DNA of 64,000 nt from Cladosporium sp. IMV 00045. Lineage: Eukaryota; Ascomycota; Dothideomycetes; Cladosporiales; Cladosporiaceae. The notes under the pieces are model-generated. The model searched no databases. It saw only the letters and a program-made list of their open reading frames with translations, and had not been told where the DNA came from. Below are positions 1-10,427 of this stretch, piece by piece; the stretch's first letter is position 1, and the number at the start of each line of letters is the position of its first letter. The stretch is taken from positions 1 through 64,000 of the forward strand of contig MSJI02000844.1 in assembly GCA_001931905.2 (NCBI GenBank), read 5' to 3'. A program made the translations under genes and the position numbers.

Positions 1-185
1 TTTTTTTTTTCTCCGTGGGTTTTGGTTTTTGTTGATTTTCTTGATCTTTTTTTTTTCCGAGGAGGGGGTGTGTAATAATGTCGTCGCAAGAAAGCCTGTA
101 ATTCGCATTCGCATGAAAAAATTGACCAAACAGAATGCAAATGACAGCAAGGAGATGTTTCGAACAGAAAGCCGAGCAGGCAGGT

Positions 186-2583
186 TTATGAGCCGGCGTC
201 GATCTGGTCGACGACGTTGTGGTCGCTGTACCACTCCCAGTCGACGCAGGTCTCGGGGTAGGTGTTGTCGGGGATGGGGAGGATGTCGTCCGGTCGGGAC
301 ATGACGTTCATGGCCAGGCCGCCTGACAGGTGCCATGCTACGTGACAGTGGAAGGCTGTGAGGAATTGTTAGTTGGATGGGTCTTTTGAGGGTTTGAAAT
401 GAGGTGGGTGAGGGGGGAAAACTTACGCCAGACGCCGGGGTTGTCGGCCTCGAACTGAAGCGCGGCGAAGCCAGAGGCACGGATGGTTTGGATGTCGCGG
501 CGGGCTGGGTTGCCGGCGTTGCGGGTGCTGCCGTCCCAGACGCCCGCGCCTTCGTCGAGGATGTACATGTTGTGACCGTGAAGATGGAAGGGGTGGGCGA
601 AGGGGGTGTTGTTGGTGACGTTCAGGACGACGGTGTTGTTCCTGTCGAAATTGTGGACCGCCCACTGGGGCTGAAGCGGGTAGGAGACGTTGCCCTCGGC
701 AGCCTTGAAGAGGAGGGGCTCGTTGAAGTTGGCGCGGAAGGTCTGGTTGTTGATCTGCCACTCGTAGTTGCCGGTGGCATTCATGACGAGAGAGAGCTCG
801 AGGTTCTGCACGAAGGGGTTCGGCGAAGGCGTGATCTTGTAGTCAGGAACAGTGTCCTCAAGAGGGTCGTTGATGCAGTCTTCGTTCTTTGAGAAGCGGA
901 AGTCGTGGGGTCCTTGGAGAAGTCGGCCTTTTCATAGTAGACGCCAGCAAGAGTCTCGTTGGCATTCGAGCCACCGCAAGCCTCACCACCGGGAGCAGAT
1001 GTGCGCATCCAGTAAGAAGCCGTGGGATCGTCACCGCCTTTGACGAGAATATCAGAGCGCTGGCCGACACCCAGAGTGATAACGTCAGCCTCCTTGGGCT
1101 CGATGGGAACATAGTCGACGGCGATGACGGTCAGCTTGTGGCCATCGATTTGGAACTTCATGATGCCGTCTGCACCAATGTTAGAGACGCGAAGACGATG
1201 GGTCTTGCCACTCTCGAACTTGAACTTGGAGAGAGGGGCATCGTCCACGCAGGTCCACTCAATGTCGCTCTCAAGGTTGCTGGCAAGCCATTGAGAGCTG
1301 TTGTCGTAGGTCTTCTTTGAGCAGTCATGGCTGGCTCTGCCGTTGATGAGGACATTGTCGCTCACCGGAGGAATGACGGAAAGATCAGTGCCAACAGCGT
1401 CAGCAACGATAGAGAAGTACGGCACGTGGAACCAGTCAGAAAGCATGACAGGGCCGACATCAATGTCGTAGTCCATGGAAGTAGGACCGTAGATGATCAT
1501 AGGGCCAACAATGCCACCAGTGTACTGAGCCGAGTAGTGAGCATGATACCAGGAAGAGCCGTAGATGTCGGCTTGGTACTTGTAGGTGTAGGAGTGGTAC
1601 GGGGCAATAGGGCACTGGCCGACAGCAGGGACACCATCCATCCAGGGAGTATCTCGCTGGAGCATGCCGTGCCAGTGGAGTGAAGTTCCCTCATACGGGT
1701 GGCCGATGTTGTTGTTGACCGTGACTTCAATCATGTCACCCCAGTTAGCCTCAATCGCAGGACCAGGGAATTGACCGTTGATGAGAATAACGTCACGAAG
1801 CACACCGTCGGTCGAAATGCGGTCGCGGGTGATGTTGAACGTGTAGTGGCGGGTGTCGCCAGTGTCAGGAACATCCCCAGCAACAGTGGCATCGGAGTTC
1901 TTCGTAGTCTTGTCGCCCCACGGAGCCTTCTCGTATGGCGTGCCGTCTTCAGCATCGAGCCACTTCGGGAAGGTCGGTTGGCAAAGCGAGCCCCAGGTGG
2001 AGTTGCCGACTTGTTCGCTGTTGGTGAGAGGTGCATTGGGCGATTCGCAGTCAGAGGAAACACCACCACCACTGTGGGAGGGGAATGGCATGTGAGGCTT
2101 GCCAGACTTGGTGGGTGTGGGCTTGACCGGCGGCTCGAAGGGAGCTTCAGTCTCCTCTCCCTCTGAGTCGGCAGTTATCCAAGTGATAGCAGCAGGGCAA
2201 GCCGTCTCGGCCTCCGGGCACGACGTGACAGTAACGTCGACTGTCGTGTAGATGGTGTTGGTTGTTGCCTCGTAAACGATAGTCACAGAAGGCTCCTCAG
2301 GAGCGGCAGACCACTCTTGAGGAGATTCCTGTGCCACTTGCTTAGCCCGAGCATGCTGTGTAGGAGTCCAAGCCGGAGGGTGAGCTGGGTATCCATGAGG
2401 GGGCGTTTGTGTGAACTGTATAGGTGGTGCTGAAGGGGGCGTAGGAACAGGAGCTTCTGTGGTAGGAGGAACCCATTGGCCGAATGTTCTCCAGTCAATG
2501 GTGTTCATATTTTGCCAGTCAGGTTGCTCTTGAGCGGCAACACTGCCAACCGCCAAAGCGGTCAACGACCACGCGCCACGCAT
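186..2583 (-). CDS. laccase-like multicopper oxidase, secreted (one apparent frameshift)
   Basis: Copper oxidase that would oxidise phenols or metals outside the cell with O2 as acceptor. The ATG at 2581-2583 starts a signal peptide (MRGAWSLTALAVGSVAAQ); an in-frame upstream ATG at 2637 would bury it. All four copper-ligand motifs are visible: HWHG, WYHAHYSAQ, HPFHLHGH and, after an intron at 356-426, HCHVAWHLSGG. A roughly 200-residue Pro/Thr-rich extension precedes the first cupredoxin domain and contains a TIYTTVDVTVTSC stretch like those of fungal wall proteins. The reading frame breaks near 907-910 (GGGG on the + strand): upstream and downstream frames are both clearly laccase but offset by one base. 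A GT-AG intron of about 74 nt could also bridge the frames, but it would remove conserved-looking coding sequence, so a missing base is more likely. Family assignment is firm; substrate is unknown. Confidence 0.88.
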
Positions 2584-4315
2584 AGCGAAGCGAGTAATTT
2601 CTTCTCTTGAGAGTCGTACAATGTGTTGTTCGTGCAAAGAGAAGAGACGCTGTATAACAGAGAAGGTGTCACGAGGGACAGGTTAGCAAAACAGAGAGAT
2701 ACTAGCAGCGTAGTGGAGTGCAAGAACGGAAGGCTGCAGGTACCTGTGAAAGGTATTATAACAACCAGAGCAACGAGCCGTGGTGATAATGGAACCAGCC
2801 ATCGCTTACCAGATTTCACATCCCATCCACTGCCATGAACCACTGCCCAGAGACAAGCCTCCATGACTACCGGGAAGCGCCCAGACCGCAAGGCTGACCC
2901 AAGAGCTTGCCAGCCATGCGATATCGACGCCCTGCTGAGACAATCTGGCGGGCATTGGAGGAGATGAGGTCAAGCCTGGCGAGTGCAGGGCAACGTGCTG
3001 CAAGTAACAACCATGCACGGCCAAAGTCTGAAGACCCGTTCTGCCACCTATTTTGGCATGGTGGAAAACTAGTTTCAGACTCGATGGCAGTACCCGTTTT
3101 GCCGCGATGTGAGGGACTGAGCCTTTTGTTCACTTAATCGCAAGAATAATCTTCAAAATAGAGCACTATATTTGCATGCATGCTTGGAGATACAGGCTTG
3201 ATATGGCGTGCAGCATGCAAACATGAAGTCCTGCAGCAACAACAATGCAATGTTGATGATGAGGTCCGATCCGATCACCTGGGAACGGGCGGGGGCGGGA
3301 GGAAGCGCAAAGCTTATCTCGTTGTAACGTGCAAGATGTGGCTGCTGCAAGCCCCTTCAGTTTCGCAGCAACCGTGATGTCTTACTTTGTCCGCCATCGC
3401 CGTTATGGAATCGTCATGGAAACTTTACCTACCCGCTATCGAGGCTATGCTGCGCAAATGACCCTTTGCCATGGCCTGATCAAGAACATTGGCGAAAAGG
3501 CAAATGACTTCTTGAAGCCATTGAAGGCGGGTTGAGTCTTGTTATGCTTTGCCCATACTGCCTCCAGGTTGGCAGTAGTGACCCTTCGAGGCATCATCCG
3601 GCAGATTCCACCGTTGCAGTGCTCGAGCGCCCAAATGCGCATCACAGTCCCGCACCGTGACGACGGCCGACGGGCGTTGCTCAGGCACGTGTCATCCCAA
3701 ACTGGAGGCCTCGACGATTATCAGCACCCGAGTACGTAGACGCAACGAGCCGGGCCCGGTTCCCTTGCGGAAACCTTGATCTAGCCATCCGGTTTCTCAT
3801 GAAACACAAAATCGCCATGAACCCGCCTCCATCGAAGACAAGCTTCTTTGCACTTTCCCTAGGAGGCTGGCAGTCAAATCGCAATGGTCACCGAACAGAC
3901 CTAATCGAACCGCGTCTGCAATCCACAATGACAGCATCTCCACGGACATACAATGCTATTGTTTCGAAGGATCGCGTTGAGGTCTCTGAATGCCGCCTCT
4001 TCATCTCCCGAGATCATGCAAGTGCAACGGTGTGACCTGCAGACTAGAACCATGGCGTGTACGCCTCCAGCAGATGCGTGTTTGAAAAAGTCGCAAAATC
4101 GTATACAAAAGGGTATCTCTACGGTCGTCCGAGTTTCTCCAATAATCCCTCCCCATCCTTAGCCAAAGAATCGAAAAGAGAAAAAAAAAACGCAATTATT
4201 CCACCGCATCAAGTCATGCAAAACGCCGATATCGCCATCGCTCTGTACGCAGCACAGCCCCTCTACAACAGCTTTCGTCCATATGTGCAAATGCCTGGAT
4301 CGGTGCGATCGATGC
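2584..4315. other. intergenic, no gene recognised
   Basis: About 1.7 kb between the laccase start and the 3' end of the membrane protein gene. Only short ORFs on both strands, none with a recognisable domain or a coherent exon chain. The part next to 2583 must hold the laccase promoter. No tRNA, repeat or transposon signature was seen by eye. Confidence 0.6.
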
Positions 4316-5775
4316 TCACACAAATGACCCAGCCTTTGGACCACTCCCTCCATCGGTGTAATGAGAGCTGACCGGCGTGCTACTAAACCGCAAATCAGGG
4401 CTTGATCCACGACGACTTGTTTTCCGTTCATCAGAATCGCTCAGAACGGCAAATTCTGGCAATTCTGGGACGGGAGGGACTGTTGTTTCTCGACGTGTTC
4501 CGTCCGCGTAGAACAACGCCGGATGTGTGATTGGGGTCGCATCCTTTGCATGGGGTATCGAGAGAACGTCGCCGCGAAGCATCTCCTCTGCGGTCATTCC
4601 ATCCGACCAGTGTGCGTCGTCGACATCTCCCAGTTCAAGATTCCCGTCGCTTTGATCTGAGTCCTTCCTTCCTCGCGCCATGTCTTGTTGCAGTTTGAAG
4701 CTTTTCCTGCGCATCGAGGATCGTCCATTCGCTTCGGGGGCGTTGCTGCCGTATCGACTTCGTGAGTGGAACGTGCTTCGGATCCGGAAGATCTTGCGGT
4801 AGAATAGCCAAACGAATGGCAAATTGGCGACGATAAGTGCTGTTGAGCTCTCTCGCACATACCAATAAACCCATTGTTCGCTAAAAGGCTCGGTGAAAGA
4901 ATAGACTTTGTTGAGGATAGCGGCGATAATGACGAAAACGCCTAAGCTGAAAATACCCACAAGAGGTATCTTCTTCGATAGAGGCAATGTGATGCGCAGA
5001 AACATCGGCAGACCAACGGCCAGCATGAAGACGTCAGATGACAGATTGAAGACGGCGTTGGTAATCAGGTGGTGTGTCGCCGCGTCGCACTGAACATTCG
5101 GAGTCGGAACAGCCCTGCATATATTGTCAGCAATCAGAGATGTGCGCACACGTTATCATGTCGGCATACCAGTAGTGATAAAAGGCCGGCACCAAACTCC
5201 CAAGTACAGAATCTCCATAACAACAAAGGACACACCGACATAGCCGAGGAGCACCTTGATGGCGAGGTTCTCCCTCCTCAAACTCGTCAGGCGCAAATAC
5301 ATGATGATTAGGCATGTCTTTGCGCCCCAGATCGTTACAATCTGGCAATTCTCCACCACGAGGATGAGCTTGCTCCCAAGTGTGCGCTCCGCGATGTCCT
5401 GCTCAGTCATGTGGGCGACGTCGTAGCCGGGCGGTAGGAGGTTCGAGGATGTGTGTTCGACGACATTTATCGTGACGATAAGTGCTGTGTAGAAGCATAG
5501 TACTACCATCATGAGGTAGTCATCGGTTTGGTAACGGCGGAAGGCGCCTAGGGCCATACGGCGTGAAATGCTGCATTTGGGTTCTCGTCAGTGATTTGCA
5601 TTGGGCTTGGGAGGGGTTGTTGCAATGGGCCGGGTCCAATTGGGCTGGGCTGGGGCGTATGGGCGTATTGGGCGCAAGTGGGTTGCTTGGGTATGGGAGA
5701 GGCATACAATCGGCTGATAGCGATGGTCAGTACCACGCTGTACCAGATCCATGACTCGACCTTGAAGGCCACCAT
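4316..5775 (-). CDS. fungal rhodopsin-domain (PTH11-like) integral membrane protein
   Basis: Seven-helix plasma-membrane protein of the large fungal family that includes PTH11-type receptors; ligand unknown. Three exons: 5708-5775 (MVAFKVESWIWYSVVLTIAI...), 5170-5570 and 4316-5114, with introns at 5571-5707 and 5115-5169; the second has a CTGAC branch site. Family hallmarks are the SRRMALGAFRRYQTDDYLMM stretch after helix 1, the W-C-R-P-F motif before exon 3, and A-V-P-T-P-N-V-Q-C at the start of exon 3. A cytoplasmic tail of roughly 150 residues rich in Ser/Arg/Asp follows the last helix. The conserved CRPF-x-x-YW-AVP block is only continuous if one T is added in the run at 5180-5183; as given, exon 2 is out of frame for its last few codons. 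Either a sequencing indel or a recent null. Confidence 0.8.
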
Positions 5776-7901
5776 GGCTTCATGCCCCCGCCTATGCTGT
5801 CGGAGGTTGTCGCAATGGGATGTTTCCGCTTCTGGGCGCTGTTGTTCACTGTCACGAGTACTGCTGGGGCGTGTCGTATGCGTCTTTTCTGGCGCTCCTG
5901 GCACCTTGCGGCATATTTCCGATCAGGCCGGTTCGCTCGTCCGAGTCGCGAGCGCAATCACTCAGAAGGTAGAATAAATGCGCTGGTGAAGCATTTGGTG
6001 GCGTGGGGAAGAGTCTGTATTGCAGGTGGTAGATGAAGTAGCTTGGTGGTGCAACGAGCGACAGCGACGACGACGACAAGTAGAGTGATGAGAGCCGGCG
6101 AGAGCGCTCTTAGTACCTTACTCAGGTATCTACCGGCGCGCCGACCTTGGCCATCCTCGAATTGGCGGACGAATCATGCAAGTCGACTAAATCGATAGCC
6201 CTGTCTTTCGGCCAAACTCTGTCCACAGGCCCACAACTGCTTTCTTTCCGCGGGACCTGAACGGCGCCAAGATGAGCTCTACCGCGGTGCGCATCCCACT
6301 CGAGGCTTGGGAGGATGGCGACTGTCGCCATATCTCCGCGATTGGCGGACGAGAGTACATGACGCTTCAGCTATTATCAATAAAGCAGAGCTGAAATGTA
6401 GCACAGCAGAAGCGAGCGGTGCTGCTTTTTTAGTAGCACAACTCTCTCGCGAGTGAGCTGATGCCGATCCTAAGATTAATTAATAATGACGAGCGCCAGT
6501 CGAAGGGGTCCTTCGTTCCGTGCTACCGAGTCTCTGACCGCAACGCTACCTGTATGCTCTCTAGCCTTGTCCGTCTCACGCCCGTGCAGCGAAAGGGTCC
6601 TGTCTCTCTGCGGAAATCGGCTGAAGGAGATGTCGGCTCCCATCGCACGCTTTCAGGCACCAAAAGCATGTTGCTCTCGCCGGGAAAAGTATAGCATTGC
6701 TGCTGTCAGCCTTGCGATGTTGTGTAACGCTGCACGTGACAAATAGGCTTTAAATTCGCGCCGGGTTGAGGTAAGGCGACCCATCACGACTGGCGAGCAT
6801 GTACGGAACAACCTTGCAAGCGAATCACTCGTTGCTATCGCAGCTTGCGCAGTACGGTCCTGGGTGTCAGGCTTTCACCCAGTGGCTTGCGTGAGGGCCT
6901 TCCTTCCTGCCCTTTCTGGTCTGAAGCCACGGGTCAGCAACTCCTTGTTTGACGACAGGTCGATTCCTCCTCAACCTCTTTCGACGGCGCTTGTTGCTAA
7001 GCTTCATTCCCTGCGACCCTAAAGAGACCTGCCCCTGGGGACATAAGTCTAGGGGCCGCAGCAGTGCCGTCTACAAGCGTTGCAACATCTCTAATCCTGA
7101 AGATATGGCTGACGCTGAGACCGGTCCATCAAAGGAATAGACCGAGTGCCGACATTACTCCACGAGTGTGGCAAATCGTTGTTGGAGAGACTTTCAGTCC
7201 GCGTGCGGCATCTGCCAGCTGTCACGTCTAGATGCTATTGGAGAGTTGTGAGAATAATGCAAACTAGCTAGTATAGCAATAGCAAAAATGATGCGCCGTC
7301 GTTCTATACTGGAGCCGTCCATCAAAAGCATATCGGTAGGCGCTTTTGCCTATCAATTGGAATGGTGGCTTTGTGCCGAGAATCAGGCTTCCTCGATTAG
7401 GGTTAGGGTTGAGGTATGCTAACTTGATTGGGAGGAATGGAGCTGATGTTGTGAGGGTGCAGTGACCATTGTTGTTACAGGGTAGCTGCAGAAAGCTAAT
7501 TATCTTATGATAGCGTGTACAGGACTTGAGTTCACGACGTGGCGCTGTATGCTGTGTTGTCTGGCTTTGCCTGCGCATGATGGTTCAGCACTTAAAGTTG
7601 CCCACAGTCATGCAGGAAAGTGCACAAATGGAGCACTACATGTACATGTACACAAGAAAAGTAAGGGAAACATGTGATTAGAGTTAACCTATTGCAAAGA
7701 GCTGGAGAGAAAACCCGTTCAAGAATGTAAAAGTTGAGTATTGAATTTCGTCGGTAATGCCGGGTCCCTTCAGTCCTTCGTAGTAAATAACAAAATGCAA
7801 CGATTGCTCTTTTGAGTATAAAGACAACAACAAATCTCTATTAACACCGTTTTCCCCATGCAAAGTTGAACATTGTACAATAAAAACATACATCAATCAA
7901 A
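5776..7901. other. intergenic, no gene recognised
   Basis: About 2.1 kb between two minus-strand genes. Small ORFs only (for example near 6461-6746 and 7264-7578), none resembling a known family. Two tandem TTAGGG units occur at 7398-7409, too few to mean anything. The left end contains the promoter of the membrane protein gene. Confidence 0.55.
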
Positions 7902-10427
7902 TCAAGGCTTGAAGCGATACCGCTTGCGGTTCTCCTCGACCCACCACTCAGCCATCTGCACCGCCTTCTTGATCCACGCTTCCTGCGTCGGGTTCTTCAG
8001 CCTGCGGCCCAGCGTCTGGAAGTCGAAGGACTTGATTGGATCCTTCTCGTAAGGATCCTTTTCGATGTCTGAGAAGCGCCACTCCGAGCCCGCCTGCAGC
8101 GGCACGATGAGCCGGAGCTCGGGGTGGTTCGCGTCGCGCACCGCCAGGCTGGAGCCGCCAGGGTTCATGATGGTGAATTGCCAGCCTAGGTGCTTGCTGT
8201 CGTCGGAGAGAGTCTTTTGAGGGCGCAGGAGCGATTGTCCTTCGTAGTTATTGAGAAGGTCGCGCGCTGCGTGTGCTTCGCATTTCGAAAGAGAGTTGGT
8301 CTCGATCAGCAGGTCTAGGACGGTCGGGAGGATCTGCATCGAAGTGACTGGGTCGGTGATGTTGACTTTTGGTAGGGCGGGATGGGACACAACCAGAGGA
8401 ACGTGGAAGTTCGAGACCTTCGGGTTGTGGTAGGGTGTGAACGAGTTGTCCTCGGCGATGGACAGACCGTGGTCACCAACGAGAACGATTAGTGTCTCAT
8501 CCGCAACACCCTCCTCTTCCAGAATGTCCAAGATTCTGGCAAGCCATCTGTCCACGTAACCTATCGCATTGAGGTAGCGCGAAAGCATATCCCAATCGTT
8601 GTTACCGGCCAAGCGAATCATCTCCTCGTCCTCGGGAAGGCTGAAATCGTGGTGAGACGTGCTCGTGAGATGCGACAAGAAAAGGCGCTCATCATTCTCC
8701 TTCGCAGTGGCGAAAGCGTCGCGCAGGTAATCCTCGATGGCAACCTCGGGCATACCGTAGTAGTTGACATCGCTCAAATTCTTCGGTGCGAACTTGTGGC
8801 CCTCTTCCTTCAGAAACTCGCCTCCAACGATGTCCTCGTCGGCGAAGCCAAGCTTGGGCATCAGCTTGTCTTGATTGTCGTATCCTAGCGTGGTGGATTG
8901 CATGAACTTCGACGTCCATTTGCTGGATCCTTCGTCGCTCTCGTTGCCGCATTGCAAATCGTTGAACGCGTCAAGGATGTGTGGCAAGCACGGCTGATAG
9001 ATGTGCTGTGTATATTCAATGTTAAAATCGGCAGCAAGGGGAACGATACCGCAGTGCGTGCCGAGTAGACTTTTAAGTGTGTAGGTGGCGGTGGTATGCG
9101 CATTCTGTGCGCTGATTCCACCGCGAAAGCTCTTTCCATTGCGCTCGACGTTTTTGGTTCCATTGGCGAATCCGCCTTCGAGATCACCCGTAAAGTATCG
9201 AGCCATCGGTGTCAGAGAAGCAATCTTTCTCTCAATCTCATCTGGAATCTTCTTGTCTTCAAAAGTGCTTGCAAGTCGCTCCCAGACACCAAAATGCTTC
9301 CTCAGCGGGAAAACATCTTTCCTGGTGCTCTCTAACTTCAACAGCATCACATGCTTAATGGAAACATCTCCAATTTCAATATCCCGGAGCTCCGGGAGAA
9401 GCTTCTCGTCGGTGTTGGAGAGCTCCAATGGATCCTTTTCCACATTGTAGTGAGGTCTGTCTTTGTACCAGTCCTCGAATCCCGCATGAGGTGCCTCTGG
9501 GAGCCAGCTAAAAGGCTTTGGCTTTGCGAGCGCACTGATGTGTTGGAAAGACACGGGTAGCGCAATAACGGTCGACAAAGTCGCACCGACCATGAGATGA
9601 ACGACGGGCATTAAAGGCAGAGTCCATGACAGGAAGACCAGAGAGCTGTCTGGCGGGCGGAACATCGTGCAAAGGACCTGAAGAGCCATTCCAACGGCCA
9701 CAAGTGCTCGCAGGCAGAGCATTAGATATGAAGGTCGAGCTTGAGCTTGTTGCTCCCTGGCCGACGTGTTGTTGTCTTCGAGATCAAAACCATACTCATC
9801 AGTCTCATCGTGGTCTTGTGACAACAGTAGGTAGGATTTGTGATCCTCTTCCTCGGGTAGTTCCTTCCCTCGCCACTTCGCAAAGTACTTGCGACCCAGC
9901 CTGTAGGATCCTAGTACAGGAACCCGCAGCAGATCAATGCAAGTGTCCGCCACGAGAAAGCAGACCGTTTGCAGAAGCATGGAAATTACGAAGAGGACTG
10001 CCATGACAATCAACAGCATAACAATTCCAGTGGCCAGCATTTTGAAAGCCGAAGGGTCATGAATCGCCTTCATGTTTTTCCATCGCAATTCGGTTCCCGC
10101 GGTGATGTAGAATGCCATGCTGCCGGATCCCATGAGCAGCAGCAACGCTGAAACGACGAATCCGATGCATGTTGCAAAAACTCCAAAGTCGAGAAGCAGG
10201 CGCAACAAAAGCAGGAAAACGGTATCCTGAAAAAAGAAGGACCAGCCCCAGCCGAAGACGGTGTGCAATTGAAGCGCATCCAGGTGAGCGTAGACGTGCA
10301 GCAGTTTTGCGCTCAAGACGGCGACACAGGCGATGGCGAATATGAATTGGCGGGTGAAGAGTCGAGACGCCACACCGAGGATGGTTTGCGCTAAAGCGCC
10401 GAAGGAAAAAGGCTGTCTCGACTCCAT
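7902..10427 (-). CDS. membrane-anchored sulfatase / LtaS-like alkaline-phosphatase-superfamily enzyme
   Basis: Single-exon protein of 841 residues from the ATG at 10425-10427; an upstream in-frame ATG at 10583 would add 52 residues of unlikely sequence. The N-terminal ~300 residues carry several hydrophobic helices (about 28-48, 60-105, 128-165, 234-295). The C-terminal half is a sulfatase fold: E366-S-T368-R, with Thr368 as the probable nucleophile, and G-D-H-G at 651-654 for metal binding. This layout matches the LtaS/MdoB phosphoglycerol-transferase type and its fungal relatives annotated as sulfatase-domain proteins. The real substrate in fungi is not known to me; a sulfatase or a phospho-alcohol transferase acting on the luminal or outer face are both possible. 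No homologue-specific neighbours help. Confidence 0.82.
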   Translation of the reverse strand: MESRQPFSFGALAQTILGVASRLFTRQFIFAIACVAVLSAKLLHVYAHLDALQLHTVFGWGWSFFFQDTVFLLLLRLLLDFGVFATCIGFVVSALLLLMGSGSMAFYITAGTELRWKNMKAIHDPSAFKMLATGIVMLLIVMAVLFVISMLLQTVCFLVADTCIDLLRVPVLGSYRLGRKYFAKWRGKELPEEEDHKSYLLLSQDHDETDEYGFDLEDNNTSAREQQAQARPSYLMLCLRALVAVGMALQVLCTMFRPPDSSLVFLSWTLPLMPVVHLMVGATLSTVIALPVSFQHISALAKPKPFSWLPEAPHAGFEDWYKDRPHYNVEKDPLELSNTDEKLLPELRDIEIGDVSIKHVMLLKLESTRKDVFPLRKHFGVWERLASTFEDKKIPDEIERKIASLTPMARYFTGDLEGGFANGTKNVERNGKSFRGGISAQNAHTTATYTLKSLLGTHCGIVPLAADFNIEYTQHIYQPCLPHILDAFNDLQCGNESDEGSSKWTSKFMQSTTLGYDNQDKLMPKLGFADEDIVGGEFLKEEGHKFAPKNLSDVNYYGMPEVAIEDYLRDAFATAKENDERLFLSHLTSTSHHDFSLPEDEEMIRLAGNNDWDMLSRYLNAIGYVDRWLARILDILEEEGVADETLIVLVGDHGLSIAEDNSFTPYHNPKVSNFHVPLVVSHPALPKVNITDPVTSMQILPTVLDLLIETNSLSKCEAHAARDLLNNYEGQSLLRPQKTLSDDSKHLGWQFTIMNPGGSSLAVRDANHPELRLIVPLQAGSEWRFSDIEKDPYEKDPIKSFDFQTLGRRLKNPTQEAWIKKAVQMAEWWVEENRKRYRFKP

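Noticed and set aside
911..984. GT-AG intron of about 74 nt explaining the laccase frame change
   Set aside because: It joins the frames but would delete a stretch that reads as conserved laccase sequence and lacks a branch site.
7398..7411. TTAGGG TTAGGG TT, resembling a telomere repeat
   Set aside because: Only two units, flanked by ordinary sequence on both sides; chance or trivial interstitial copy.
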